DNA of 64,000 nt from Prinia subflava (GCF_021018805.1 NC_086248.1:62195985-62259984); one strand, 5' to 3'; counted from the first letter of the stretch, positions 26,672 through 40,200 are shown. Notes: generated by a model from the letters alone, not told the origin. Numbers and translations are program-made.

Positions 26672-28014
26672 TGTGTGCTCAGAGATGGTTTGGTGGCCTG
26701 TTCAGATTTTCAAGACAAACAATCAGCTGCCAGTGATGGTGTTACACAGGGTCTGCCAACCTGAAACAAGAGTTGTGTAATCCTGTGCTGTACAAACTGT
26801 CTCCGCAACTGTCTGAGACTGAGCTCAGCTTAGCTGGTCTCAATTCACAGTGCCTTGAGTGAAGTCTACTCTTTTAATTAACACCAGACTCACTGAGCTC
26901 TTAGATTTATTTTAGAGGCTTAGATTTTGCAGGCAACAACCAAAACTCTGTAAACAGATTCTAAGTCCTTAGATTATTTTCCCTGCTGACAAAATGGTGT
27001 TGCTCACAGACATCCCACTTCCCTCCTGGTATCCTGCATGGCTGGCCAGCTTCTCAGGGACAAGTATCTTTCGCCCGCTGCTGAGATTGTCCAGAACTAT
27101 GGCCATAACTCTGCCATGGGCTTGATGTTGCAATGGTCTTTCCACGGAGATGGAGATAGCTTTGACAGCTCAAGTGATTGCCATGGTCTAGTGGGATACC
27201 TGCCATATTGTAGCCTACCTGCTTAGTGGCCTAGTGGCCACTTAGTGCCTCTGCCTCAGTTTCTTCATTGTGTACCTTGCTGCACTGGTTTTCCCCAATG
27301 CATGGGTGTCGTAGCAGGGTAGTCCTTCAAAGAGAGAATGGAAGCCAAGGCCACTCAGTGTGGGAGGTTCCTCGTGATGATTTTGCCAAAGTCTGTTTTT
27401 CCAAAGAGCATGTTTGGATCCCACAGAGCATGAGCTTTACCTAGAATCCTATCTTGGGCTTGGCTGAGATCTGATGTTTTCATTTTCCCCGCCTACTCTC
27501 GGAGGATCGCCAGATGTACTCCCATCTTCTTGCCAGCTGCCTGCACAAACAGCCCTCTTGGCAGCAGCAGGCTAGGCAAATGGCTTGAGCAATGTGTGTT
27601 TGAGGACACTGTCAATTGTCAGCTTGACCATTGTCTGAAAGCATCAAGCCTGGTTAGTGAGGGTGCTCGTCTCAACTGGCAGCATCTAAGCCGTTTTTTG
27701 CAGTGAGGTTATGGACCTATACTTAGGGGATGTGCTCTTGCTAATTTAGCTCCTGGCTGAAGTGAAAAAAGTAACCCAAAATCATAGTTTCAGCAGCAGC
27801 AGAAAAATAAGCTTCTGTGCTCATTGAGCTCTGAAGATAGAGGAGATAACACAGGGAAGCTCCCAAGAAAAAATTAGGTTCTTGGTTTTAATAAAGTGAA
27901 TTACCTATGTGTAAAGTAAACAAAGTTCATAGATGTTCCTTTTAGTTAAATTTTGTTTGGATTGCAGAGCCTGAGAGACAATAAAACCAGCTCCACTAAC
28001 ACACATGCATTAGT

Positions 28015-28120
28015 AAATATGTCTATTTTTATTTATATAATATGTATAAATATGCACATATTGAAATAGATACATTTATTTATGTAGATAAACTTATATG
28101 TATGCACATAAGTTTATGAG
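28015..28120. repeat. AT-rich segment with a small inverted repeat
   Basis: Very AT-rich, with imperfect TATA/TTTAT runs. AAACTTAT at about 28088 pairs with ATAAGTTT about ten bases later, giving an 8-bp stem. There is no transcript signal. Confidence 0.5.
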
Positions 28121-28479
28121 TGTACAAAGTTGAAAAAACTGAAATTTTACAAAGATTTCTTGGTGCTCTTTGCATTGAGATCTGAAATGTGCTGTTAGCA
28201 GGATACCAAATGAAGAAAAGCTGTCTATAAAACAAATTTAAATGGACTATCACATTCCTATTGAGAAAACTGTGGAAAACAAAAGAAGCATATGTACTGA
28301 AAAATAAAGCAGGCTTCAAATCTCTTGCTGTTTTAATAATGAAGACAAATGTTTATAGCACAGAGATATTTGATTCAAAAAGTAAATTATATACCTTTTA
28401 CTTTGGAAGTGGTTCAAGATTTGATCTGTTCATTTTATCAAACTGGTTGTAGCAAAACATATTTCTGCAGTATCAGGAG

Positions 28480-28730
28480 CTGCCAGAATGACCTGGAACT
28501 GAGAGGGCAAAGGTAGAGTTGCTTTAAGTATTTTAATTAATCCATTCAAAGATGATTTGTGTGAACGCATTAAGAACACCAGTAAACTAATGGCAGTAAT
28601 TTTCTTCCACTTTTTCCAAATTCAATTGCATATGGCATGATTGCATTTGATCAGGGCATGAACATCATTTCACACATGATTGTCTTCTGGCATTGATCAT
28701 GTGAAGTCAATTTAAAGTATGACATTGCTT
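28480..28730. promoter_or_regulatory. Candidate conserved non-coding element
   Basis: Many AT-core binding words (TTTTAATTAATCC, ACTAATGGCAGTAATT, CAATTGCATATGG, TGATTGCATTTGATC, TGATTGTC) are packed into about 250 bp with no simple repeat. Typical of intronic developmental enhancers, but unproven. Confidence 0.2.
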
Positions 28731-30067
28731 TTACCTTCCTCATGTCAGAAGATTTTTTGCTTCTAGTCTTAGCTGTCTTAGCTATCAAATTGTGTGTATA
28801 ATAAATTGTGTTTTGTTAGAGAGCGATAACTGTAAAATATTGCGCATTTGGAGAAAAAGTGCTGCGATTGAGATTGATGCCTGGAACTTAATGCATCATA
28901 GCTGCAATCAAGCAAATGTTAGACTTCTTATTTCTCCCATTACTGACGATAATTCACAGAGTTCTATGGACCTTCTGTGTTTGAAAAGGAGAAAAGGAGC
29001 AAAAAGAGAAAAGGAGAAAATGAAAAAATTAAAATATTAGAAAATCCACTCTGACTGGCTTCACATTTTCTACATATTACAGTACAGAAGTTTTTATGGT
29101 CAATTCATTGCATTAAGTAAGAAAACATCTATAAAGAGAGAAGGCATGCAAGATGATTTGGAGTGGGAGATTTGCATATAGCCCCAACTGTTTTGAGTTA
29201 CCAGCCATGAATTCAAGTTGTTTGTTAGTGCACTGCAGAAGTGTGCACATTTTTCTACCCATATTGCCTGGCTCTTCTTGAGTACAAACTATTCTGTATA
29301 ATCCTGGAACCTGGCTGCAACTTAATGGTACCTTACAGACATGGTCAAAGTGAGTTTTTAGGTAAATTCCCAAACCATGGTAAGTTACAGTCTGTACTGG
29401 AATGCTATCTGCTGCAAGCCAGTTAAGGAGCAACACGGGCACGGCTTTATTTGCCCTTTGTACTCTTGAAGCAATTTCTCCTGTTTACTGTACTATTTCA
29501 GAATGTTTGAATAATTAGCTGTAAAATATTATCCAGTTACTTTCCAAAAAATACACATGAGATTTCTGACTTTTTTTGCTTTGGAAGGTGCACAGGAATC
29601 TCCCTGTCAACCCCCTACCCTCAACTGACCTTAAAGTGTCAGTTTAACAAATACATAAGGAGTAATATAAAGCAAAGATTTTGTTGTTGATCCATGACAT
29701 GAATTAATTCTTATGGTCAGATAATGCTGATGTCTCTGTTACATTTTTGTTTCACCGCTGAAGGTGTAGTTTCATGACTAGAAAATGATTACAGAGGTTG
29801 CCAAGGCTGCTAGCAGTCTTTCAAAAGCAGATGGTGTAAGAGTCATTATCAGAGCACTTCTGCCTGTGTTTCCAGGTCCCATGTAAAAGGCTATTCCCAG
29901 AGCGTTTGACAGGCAAAGTTCAAATTGAAAAAGCTCTTCCAAACAGTGAGACATGCTGTGATTTTCATACTGTCATTTCCCTTCTGATGAGCTTGTCTAT
30001 TCATAGTCCCAATGGCTGGCAAACAACTGCAGGTGATTCGGAGAGTCATGACCAGGTATGACCAAAT

Positions 30068-30350
30068 AGAATCACAGAATCATTTAGGTTGGAAGTCCAG
30101 CTGTTAACCCAGCACTGCCAAGTCCACGACTAAGCCTCGTCCCCAAGTGCCACATCTGCATGTCTTTTAAATACCTCCAGGGATGGTGACTCAACCACTG
30201 CCCTGGGCAGCCTGTCAAAGGCTTGACAACTCTTTCTGCAAAGAAGTTTTTCCTAATATTCAATCTAAACCTCCTCTGATGCAACTTTAGGTCATTTCCT
30301 TTTCCCCAATCATTTGTTAGTTGTAAGAAGAGACCTAGCAATTTCACTAG
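30068..30350 (-). mobile_element. CR1 LINE 3' fragment, 5'-truncated
   Basis: Read on the plus strand it begins with the reverse-complemented CR1 octamer tail (AGAATCACAGAATCAT). It then follows the CR1 3' UTR wording, including CCTCCAGGGATGGTGACTC, CTGGGCAGCCTGTC and AATATTCAATCTAAACCTCC. It fades out near GAAGAGACCTAGC. Only about 280 bp remain, with many substitutions, so it is an old dead copy with no reverse-transcriptase region. CR1 is the dominant LINE of birds and other sauropsids, which supports the taxonomic reading. Confidence 0.92.
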
Positions 30351-33300
30351 AAAATGCTCAGCAGTGGTGGTTGCATTGCTGTCTGTCTTTGGTGGGCAGG
30401 CATTGGAGGCATGCTCGTTTTCTTCTGCAGCAAAAGAAGAAAGGATCACTAAAATTTTTACTAAGGCAGTGATAAAAGCAAATCAAAAGTTCCTAGTTTT
30501 ACTAGCCAAACAATAAGTCTGGGAGCTTTAACTAGGCAGCAAAATCCTGTTTGATGACACATGTGTTATCTGGGCTTGTAAGAGACTCTGCAGGTTGGCT
30601 GTTCCTTCAGACCACGTCCTGCTTGCCAGAACCACTGCTGCTGTGAGATGCTACGTTAGTGAGGAGATGCACTAGTACTGCCAGGACAAAACCCTGCTGT
30701 CCTTGACCAGATCTTGGTTTGGATAATATTTTGCCTCCTTGTAAGTAATTATTAAGCTTCTTAAATACTTAGAAACTGATCCAGCCTGCATTGAATGGAT
30801 CAGATGCTAGAGTATTCTTTGAGGAACCATGTTGAAGATAGTGAGGTTACCACAGCAAGAGGGAAGACATTGGATCCCATCAGTTTTGAGCTAAAATAAG
30901 TTAGGGAAAAATGGAATATAGTGTTCCTCATGGATTTCAATTTAAACCCTCTCTATGAGGCTGGAGCAGCAGAAGTGTGATTTTGTTCCATAAATTACAT
31001 CTTTCACTTATGGCTTTATTCGCTTTTCACCAAAGTTTCCTCTGCTTCTGCCAGGGTGCCATAAAGGGGATTGAGTGTAAATGAGAATAAAACCCCTTGT
31101 CTTTAGGTTGCAGATAGGATAAACAAGTTTATGATGCATATTAATTAAAAACTGTGTGCAAGTGTAGCCAGCATCACTAAAACCAGTTTGGCCAGTACAG
31201 GGGTATCTGCTTTAGGGCTGGAAGGTATCCGTGACACACCAGGGGGAGGATGCCATAATCCAGAGTACCCCTAGGTCCTACTGAAGGATGGGAGAATACT
31301 CATGACTTCTTTATTGCTTTGCTTTGCTTTTTTGGCTGGGACATTTTTCAGGTCAATTGTAAAAGTAGCGATTGAAATGCTGGCCTTGCTAAATATGGAG
31401 TTTTGCCCTTGAGCAGAGCCGTGCCAAGGTTTCACCAACGGATTAAAACCATATTGGTTCAAAGGTTCAAAAGTGGTTCCTGGCTTCACACCCAGATCAT
31501 TTCCTAGAAAGCTGTAGATTGGTGTGATAAAGCGCCAGGGGCTGCAGCCAGAGCATATGTTATTTTATATACTCAGATGCCTGTATAGACTGCTGTTGAC
31601 ATTGCTGGTCAATAACACATTATCATTTACTATTTGTTTTTGTTGCTGGTAGCAAACATTGCCTGGAAAAACAGCATAAGCGTATCCGTTTTATTGCCAG
31701 CCAGTTCCAGGCCTGCTTTACCTTTCAGCTTTTGGCACCCTGTTTCCACTAGCTCACATCTGTGCTCTGCTAGCAGTGGAAGCACCATGTGTTGCCCACC
31801 CCACACAGGACAGCCTTTCCCTGCTGGAAGCAGAGGGAAGTTTGCTTTGGCTTTAGGGTATGGTATGGTTAGGCCATGGGCACAGATCTGCAAGTTAGGT
31901 GTACTAAGTCTGAGATTTTCCTCTCCAAGTCCACTGACATGTCTACCATGACTTAGGTAAGCCCTCGAGGAGCACGTACCTTCTTCTGCTGTGGTGACCT
32001 GATCACCTGAGACAGTAGCCAGCCAGGGCCCAGTGACACAGCCTGAGCAAAAGAGCAGGAAAGGGGCAGCATGAGCTGCACTTTTGCTGGGGCCCTGTGC
32101 TGGAGCACAGCCACCTGGAATGCTCACACTTGTTGCCTACCCATTACATCAACTGGGATCTCACATGTGGGTATTCAGGGAAGCCTGAAAGAAAGCACCC
32201 TGAGCAAAATGCATGCTGTGGTTGTCTGTGTGTTCACACTGGTCTTTGCAAAATCGGAACAGCCAAGCCCATTGGAGTACGTTGTCACTACAAGATCACT
32301 GAAGGTTTGTTGCCTCAGTATGTACAAGGTGGATGTTTCAGCCAGCTCTGCTGTGTACAAATTAGATCTGAGCCTCCAGTTCCTGGTGCCTTGTCTGTAT
32401 GCCCCAGTAAAGGGTATTCAACAACCCACTCCCTGCAAGGTGTAAGCAGAGCAGCCTGTGGCTGTCTAACGTGTCTAACACATTAATGAACATACCTCCT
32501 GGTGCTCCGTGCCTCAGATGCACATACAGTCCTGCACATATGCCTACAGCAGATCTTCTGCGTTCAGAAACGGCTTTCTTTGTGGTCTTTCCCAGAGTGC
32601 CATCACATGTAAAGAGAAATGTAAGGATTATGACTGTTTTTCACAGTGTATGCTAATAACTTACGTTCTAAAATGTACTAGCATCATTTGGAAAAGGGAA
32701 TCCCTAGAGGTGATCTCACTTTTAAAGCACAGGTCTGAATAGGAAAGAAGCAGGATGAAAGACAATCACATTGCTCTGGTTCAATAACAGGAATGTATTT
32801 ACATTTATTAAAAATTATGGGATCTTAAGTTAGGATTTGGGCATGATGTTTTCAAAATTAAAGAGAAATTAGGCAGAACACTTGGAATGAAAAGACCTAA
32901 ATGTAGAGATACTACAAAGACACTTCATGCTTTGTGTTTACCCTGCTTTTTGTATATATCATGTTTGAAAATACATCATTGTATGCATGTACTGGTCTTG
33001 TATGTCTATTGTTTTCACTTTGACATGCATTAGCTGATGTGTATTCTAGCCTACAGCAAGCTGGAAACCACACGAGAGCTACTGATTGCTGGTGCCACAT
33101 TACTCTGAAGGTAGCAAGAAAGACTGTGACAATCTCTGAAGTTCTTATGTATACTGATGTAGCCAACACCATAATGTCAATTAGGTTATAAAATCAAACA
33201 GCAGGCTTAATTAATCACAGTAGTTTAAAATCTTTAATATTTGTTTTCCAAATAGGTGGAAGAGAGAGTCAACAGCCATATTTGCTGGAGTAGTGAACCA

Positions 33301-35859
33301 AATTGCTTTGACTGGAACCATTACTCACTTGCACCTTTGATGGCAGCAGCCAGGTAGGAGACCAAAGAAAGGGTGGTTTTACGTGGGCTGAGGGAGCGGG
33401 TCTGAGAGCACAGTTTTTCATTCTCAAAAGGCTTCATGGGGAAGTCACCCACATTTAAATCCTGATTATGTGTCCTTTTGTTACAACTGAAGCCAGCTTT
33501 TGCTGAAGTTGGAGACATTTCTGTTTTGGGGCAGGTTTTTGGTAATTTGGAAGTGATGTCTTTGCTTTGTGCACATATTTGGCTTTCCACTTTCTCTTCT
33601 CTTATGCAATTCTTGTATCAAGTATCCAGGGACTCCACTTCTTGAATTAAACAAGCGTAAAAGTATGCCTGTAAAAATACAAGAAGATATGGTGGGTGAG
33701 ATTTTTATTTCTGAAATGTCTGGGGATTTTTATTTACTTTGTCCTAAAATATAAGTTGGTGGTTTCTGCTTTACAATCTTGCCATTTCAAGTGCACCATG
33801 GACAGTACTGTTCAACGTTTAATTTTTCCTCTGGATCTTGAAGCACCTGGGCACGTAGAAACTGCAGTTATGAAAGTGCTGATGTTGTTGAATGCAATAA
33901 CACCCAAGATAGCTTAAAGTTAGTGGATACCCAACAGAGGTCTAATTGTGGCATCAGATAATTCAGAAGACAATTTATCTTGTCAAGAAAAGGTCAATTT
34001 TCAGCTTCTGATTGCAGTGCCATGTTTATTTGGGTTGGTTGACCAAGCTGGTCAGTTTTCACATTCACAGTCTCAAAAGCTGTGCCTGTGTGCAGTACAC
34101 AGTTACTTTTGTTGCTATAGGAGACCTGAAGCACTGAGAAGCTCCTCTTCTCTCACCTTCTCTCTACTGGCCCATACTTGATGGTCAAAGAATTGTTAGC
34201 TCTTAGAATTTAATAAGATAAGCTTGAAAGAGTGAAAGGTTAAGGAAAGTTTATCTCTCTCATTGATTTTAATTTTTTTTTTTAATTATCCAGTATTTAT
34301 CTTCAGCCATAGAAGCTAGGTGTATAATGAAGATCCTGGAGATTCTCATGTGATATGAGCACAGTGGAAGGTGTTCAAAGAAAATACAGAACGTATGTTG
34401 AGATAACCCCACCAGATTTTTCAGAATTATGTAAATAGTGTTGGACCTATGTTTCATTTTATGTATGAATTCAGTGAAAGAAGGGGTTAAATTAAGAAGG
34501 GCAGTCCCTTGAACCTTTGTGCAACCCTGGAACTGATCCCAGATATTCCAGGATGGTGCTATATGGGACATCTCTTGTTATGGATCCCTCTCAAGGTCCC
34601 TGCAATGGGAGTCATGGGTAGTATCTATGTTGTTCTCTTTCCCTTCTGCAGTCTCTGGGAGTAACCAAGATATTTCAGCCCAGCCGGGGAGCAAAGCTGG
34701 GTGGGCGAGAGGGTGTGACCTGATGGCTGTAAGCAGGGCTGTTACCCCCGCCAGAGTTCCTGTGGAATTTCTGTTTAAAGTTCAGCAGGAAAATAAAGTG
34801 TCCTCATGCCACCCCTGAGCTCCGTTGCCAGTTTGGAAAGCATTAACAGCGTGTGCAATTTATAAGGAGGAGTGATGGAACAGTGCTGGAGTATGGAAAC
34901 CTAGCCATGTCCTGACTCATCAGGCAGGGTTTAAGTGGAAAACTGAGAACTTTGGTACACAAGAGTATGGCGGCCATCCTCTGAAATGGGGTTTTAGCAT
35001 ACATTTTTTAGGTTTTGTTAGCATGTAACTTAATGGCACTTGTGTGCATTGGGCCCTTATTGCTGTGGCTCTTGTACACTGAGAACTCTCCCCAATAACG
35101 TGTCAGCTGAGTAATAGCACACTTCACGTTTTGGAACAATTGCATTTTAGAATAGATGCTGTCAATTAACATAGATCAAACCAGTGTTATTTTAAGTATG
35201 ATGATATCTACCAGTACCTTGTGTGCTAAGGATATTAAGGCAAGCACTTAATAGTGGTAGGGTAGTAAATACGCTGTGTGAGCTAATAAAAGGCTGCCAT
35301 TAAGAAATGAACCCTATTACTGCCTACTTCACAGGTGAAAGCTTGCGGTCTGATTCTACCGCTAGGCACAGGGTGGTAGGAAGGCACACTTTCTCCAAGG
35401 GCCAGAGCATGCAATCCCAGCAGTCCCAGGCATCCTTCAGGGAATGTTTCCTGCAGCTGAGCAAGGTTGCAGGCTGTGGTGTGAAGGACCAGCTGCCTTA
35501 TTTTGGCTGAGAATCCTTTGAAGATACTGGTTCTGATTCTCTACCGCCTGAAACCTTTTGCTATTTATACCTGGGTAAAGTGAATGCCGAGCGAGCATAA
35601 AATACCTACGCTAATGCTAAAGGAGCTGTTATCCACTTTGCCCAAATATAAATGACTATGCAAAGGGTGAAGCAAGTTCAAGGTCTCTCTTTTTGTTGTG
35701 ACATTGCCCCTAGATCCTGCTGCTCATTGCTGACAGCATGAATAGAAGGAGGCTGAATTTTTCTGCAGGTTTGAGCTCAAGATGTACAAACTCGGGGAAG
35801 TGAGAGCATTTGCTTCTCGTCCCGCTAGTAGCCAGACAGAGACAAAACACATTTCTTCT
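30351..35859. other. Non-coding, no gene recognised
   Basis: Overlapping medium frames on both strands at 31630-32490 reflect a more GC-balanced patch. None reads like a known protein. Confidence 0.6.
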
Positions 35860-36320
35860 TTCCCGTGCCGGAGGCGGCCGAGCAGGGTGGCTGGACAGCA
35901 AATCCATTCGCCAGTTCCCTGAGCAGCCTGTGCCGGGGGGCGGGTGAGACACGAGAAGGTGCAGAGCAGGCAGGAATGGGCGCTGGCTCTCCAGCCCCCC
36001 AGCTCCGGGCGCGGCAGGCCGCGCTGGCGAGGCGGCGGGCGCGGCGCTGCGGCGGGAAGGGCCGCGCCGAGCCCCGGGCCCCGGGCGGCGGCGGCCTCCT
36101 GCTGCCGGCGGCGGGTGCGCCCCTGGGCCGGCGAGTGTCTGCTGCTCAGAGCGGCCCCACCGCCAAAACCGAGACCAGCCCCAGAGCCCTAGGAATCAGC
36201 GCTTGTTTAATGAAATCTAACAACTTCATCCCACGGACACACAATTTGTGTGGCCCGTGCAGCCGCGGACGGCAGTGCACTGACATCCCGCCTATTGGAA
36301 GGACACGGTCCTTGAAATCC
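35860..36320. promoter_or_regulatory. CpG island, best candidate for the HIVEP2 promoter and first exon in this window
   Basis: This is the strongest CpG cluster in the window (very dense at 35990-36130). It has a GC box (GGGGGGCGGG, about 35935-35944) and an ATTGG (reverse CCAAT) near 36293. A reasonable plus-strand donor (CGG|GTGAGA, GT at 35944-35945) could end a first exon here. It lies 24 kb upstream of the HIVEP2 coding exon on the same strand. Assignment to HIVEP2 is by position and could be wrong; a bidirectional or lncRNA promoter is also possible. Confidence 0.6.
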
Positions 36321-36461
36321 TCTGGCACCGCCAGCTACTCCTTTCAAACCAGAGCTGAGACAGATAAGGATATCGTGAAGGAGAAATTTGGCGTTGAGAA
36401 TCACAAAATCGAATCCTTAAAAGACCTGCGTACACTTTTGGCAGTATTTCATGTCTTGTAA
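35976..36461 (+). other. Unassigned open frame crossing the CpG island (161 codons)
   Basis: From an ATG at 35976 (G at -3 and +4, a good context) the frame is open to a TAA at 36459-36461. The first third is Arg/Ala/Gly-rich, as expected for a random GC-rich frame. The latter part is of mixed composition (for example KDIVKEKFGVENHKIESLKD). I recognise no domain, signal peptide or family. Codons upstream of the ATG are also open. It is most likely a chance frame inside a non-coding first exon or promoter, but the length and start context justify recording it. Confidence 0.15.
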
Positions 36462-37204
36462 ACAGAATCCATATATATTCATGCATATTTTAAGCAGAAT
36501 TTAGTGTACCGCAATTTCTGCCATCTAAGCAGATATCTTGGTAGAGTAATTTAAACACAGAGCTGGGGTGTTTTGTTTTTTTTTTTGTAGCCAGCACTGC
36601 GCCGATTAAATACCAAGGCCAGCATTCTGTGCGAGGCATCCTGGCCCAGGGGCTCACAGGTGTCCCTATACCTGCAGGAGGTCAGGAGCTGGCCCAGCAC
36701 AGGATGAGGGCATCAGGGGCTTACAGCTTCAATTAAGACATGGAGTGAGAAATTGCAATTTTAAATCTGCCAGTGACATATATGCAGAATTATTGCTACA
36801 TACCATGCTATAGTAACCCTAAAAAATTTCAAAGTATAAGCAGGACACTATACTGCAATGTCAGTCTTTAAAAGTAATCCTATGAACCTTGCTGTGTTAT
36901 AAACAAAATTTGAAGAATTTTCATTTTTGAAAAATTACAGTGCAGTGCCCCATGCAAATCTGTGTGAGTGGAGTCTCTTGCTCGTTGACACTTTGCTAAA
37001 AAGTTCTGAGACTGCAAAGTTTCAGCCAGTAGGGAAGCTCAGATCCACATTAGCAGCCACCTCCAGATGGCTGCATTTTCATTTGGTACTAAGCCTTCCA
37101 GCATCTCAGTGTTTGCATGTTTGGGATGGTGATGTGTACTGTTCCACTTGTTTTTGCCAGAAAATGTACAGGGCATTGTATGATAAGTTTTGACACGTGG
37201 TATG

Positions 37205-37293
37205 GCTCAAGGAGGTGATGAGAAAGAGAGTGTGGGGAGAGAGAAGGGACAAGGAAAAGAGGAGGACAGTAAAGGAAAGGAATAAGAAAATGC
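37205..37293 (+). repeat. Purine-rich (GA) tract
   Basis: Nearly 90 nt of almost uninterrupted G/A on the plus strand (for example GAGAAAGAGAGTGTGGGGAG), with only a few pyrimidines. Such strand-asymmetric tracts can form triplex (H-DNA) or bind GAGA-type factors. No regular repeat unit is seen. Confidence 0.7.
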
Positions 37294-40200
37294 AGCAGAA
37301 GTTTTTTGTCAGTGTAATGAATTCAGCCTGACTGGCAAATACAGTCTGACTGCAAGTTGTGAATTTCATTGAATTTGATCCAAGAAAGACACAGCTGAGC
37401 AATCTGCAGGAAGCAATCTTTTCCTAGAAGTATGCAGCTCCAAACTGCACAAATTCTTCCACTGGTCGTAAAATGTCTGTCTGCCACTGAACCTGTGCGA
37501 TCAGATACTTTTGAAGAGAAAGTGTTGTACTGAAAGAATCAACTGAAGAATAACAAAAAATCACTAAATGTAGAGTTTTGAAAGAAGAAAACCTATATAA
37601 TTTGAAGTTGGCCAATGAAGCCCTAGTGATAAGGACAGTTAATCATTCTGGTGCAGCTGTTTCCTGACATTTCTGCAAAATGTTGTGGAAAAATTAATGA
37701 AGGTTTGTTCAGTAATGGTTTCAAGCTTGGCTAGTGGAAAATATGACAGTATTTCCATCGTCAATTAAGAACAAGCAAGGCCTTTTTTTCCGTAGGGGAA
37801 GTGGTATGCAGTTTGTACTTCACAGGAAACTGTAGACTTGAGAGCAGCTGTGTGATAGTAACAGGTATGCAGAGAATATGGAGAAAGGCCCAGGCCCTCT
37901 TCTCTTATCATATGTGCTTCAGTGAGGCAAGTAGCTCTGTTCTATACTGGAAATGAGGGATACTTACACTATCTGCCATGTGGGGTATTCCTTCGAGTGT
38001 CTGGCTCTGAAAATAAATGCCCTTCTTGACACTTCAGTAACAAAGCTTGCATTAATCAGGCTTTCATTGCAGTTTTTTTACTGTGACGTCAGAAAAGACT
38101 AATTCTGTCAAGTGGAGAAACACAGGATTTCTTTTGCCCGTCTCTGAAATGCAAGTTACTTTCCCCTCAGGGTGTCTGGTTGCCGTGGCCATGCAGCATG
38201 CCTTGGTGGGCACACCTGGTTGCTGTGCTGCCTGGGTGCGGAGCAGCAGTGGGGCTAGAGCCCATGCCCTTGTCTGCGCTACGGGCATGGGCTGTGCGTG
38301 CCAGCTCGGTGTCGTGTGTGTGTACGTGGTGTTGCAGATAGACAAGGAGGCATGGCCAGGGGCTGCACTCTTGTTGCAGATCAGCACAGCTGAAGGTCAC
38401 TGTAGCAGCTGAGGAGTGGCCTTTGTCCACTCCTTCACCGTGAGGCCCGTAGCTCCTGGCAGGCAGCCAGGTGCCGAAAGCCTCCTCTGATGGCACCTTG
38501 GGGCTCCAGCTCCTGTCAAATCTCCACTGTGCTTGAGCTTCTCCAGCCCAACTCAGTTTGGGGTATGCTGGATCCTCTCTGCGCTTGAATAGGCTGTATG
38601 GGGCAGAAGACCGTCGGGAAAGACAGCTCCACTCTTTAGAATAAATTGTGAAGACCAGTCCTGTACAGCCAGTAGAATTAACTTGTTTACTCAAAGGTTC
38701 TAAATTTTATTTTGTGTTAAAAATGCATCAGTGTGAAATGTCCAGGTCTGGTACAGAAACACTGTAAATCACTGCAAATGTTTAGGTGAAATGATTTAGG
38801 TGCTCAGTACCTTTCTAGTACCTTTCTGGACTGTAAGATTTTTGTACAAGCCTGCCTCCTGTAATACCTTTTTTTTTTCCTCTGACTTTCTGAGATACTT
38901 TGAGCCCTACCATAAATATGATTTCTCGCCTATTTACACAATATGATGATTCATGCTAAAGTGGTGGATAGAAGATGCATTGTAATGAATGGTTTATGCT
39001 TTCCTAATATCACTCTGTAAAGGCAACACTTACTCGATGCTCCTGCAAATTTAGAAGACCCTTAGCAAGCTTGCTAAAAATGTTTGTCTTGCTCTCTGTA
39101 ATGGTAACTGTAGAGTGTAGAGTTCTTATTGACAGGTTTAAGCCAGTGTAAAACAGTTAATAATGACCGACTTGTATCCATGATTTGTGACTGTTGACAT
39201 AAGCACATAAAAGTCAGCACCAAGTTTTTTCTCCCTGATGCAGTCCACTGTGAGAAGTTTCATTTAAGATTCTCCCAGGCCCACAATCTCTAGTGCAGGT
39301 AAACCTGTTGCTGGAGTGAGTGACAGCTTTACCAGTACCAGAGTTATCAGAGCATTGGAGACAGCTCAGTAAGAGCCTCTAGTTAGTCTTGATTTGGGAC
39401 ATAAAAAGATTAATACTGCAAGCATCCCATCTGTAACCACGTGCATTGCTGCCACTGCAGTCAATAAACTCTCATGCCTGCAGTGTGACTGCTTGTGTGC
39501 TGCAGGGTGTGCCCGGGAGTAAGGGAAAGATGAGGGCTTTGCTTTTGCATTTTATCTGATGTGGGAAATCTGAGGGTGCTGGGTCAAACATGAGCTGCTT
39601 TTAAAAGTCTCAGCATGAGGGCTGTGCCTACAGCTGCTTAGGAATTTCCCATAAAAACAAGTTGTCAATTGAAAGCGGAATTTCCACAAGAACAAGTTTT
39701 CCACTGGAAAATTTCCATATTGCTATTTTTATTTTTTTGTTTTCCCATGGAAATCTCCAAATTAAATACTTCCCTGTAAGTCACTTTACTCCATGAAGAA
39801 GACCTTTGTTTAGCTGATCTGAGCTAAAATGGTTTCAGTTGCCATGAAGTTGCATCTGCCTGTTATGTCTCTCATCTCATTATGAATGGCAATACGAAAA
39901 TTTTATTCTTAAGAAGTTCCTGTGGGCAGATCACCTTGACAGTCTTCATGTCCCACACTGGGTTGTAGTCACTTGTGTGAAAAAGTCTACTCACTACTGA
40001 AAAAGCAATGTCAAAGTGAAACAAACTCTGAAATAGAGGCCCCAAGCCCTGGGAAACCAGAGGAGCCTTGTTCATTTGTGAGCTTATATCTTTGTTGTTT
40101 AAACTCAGTTTTCCAAAATTTTGAGTATATTATACTGGTTATTTAAAATGTCTGTGGGAGGTGTAAAACTCCTGGACTCCGTTTGAGATTAATAGGAAAT

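Larger units (their letters stand above)
21632..30067. other. Non-coding, no gene recognised
   Basis: Apart from the possible TATA motif, the AT-rich inverted-repeat segment and the enhancer-like block listed separately, nothing stands out. A short CA run occurs at 22420-22429. Confidence 0.6.

Noticed and set aside
31630..32127. 165-codon minus-strand frame with competing plus-strand frames
   Set aside because: Composition is not protein-like, several frames are open together, and no family is recognised.
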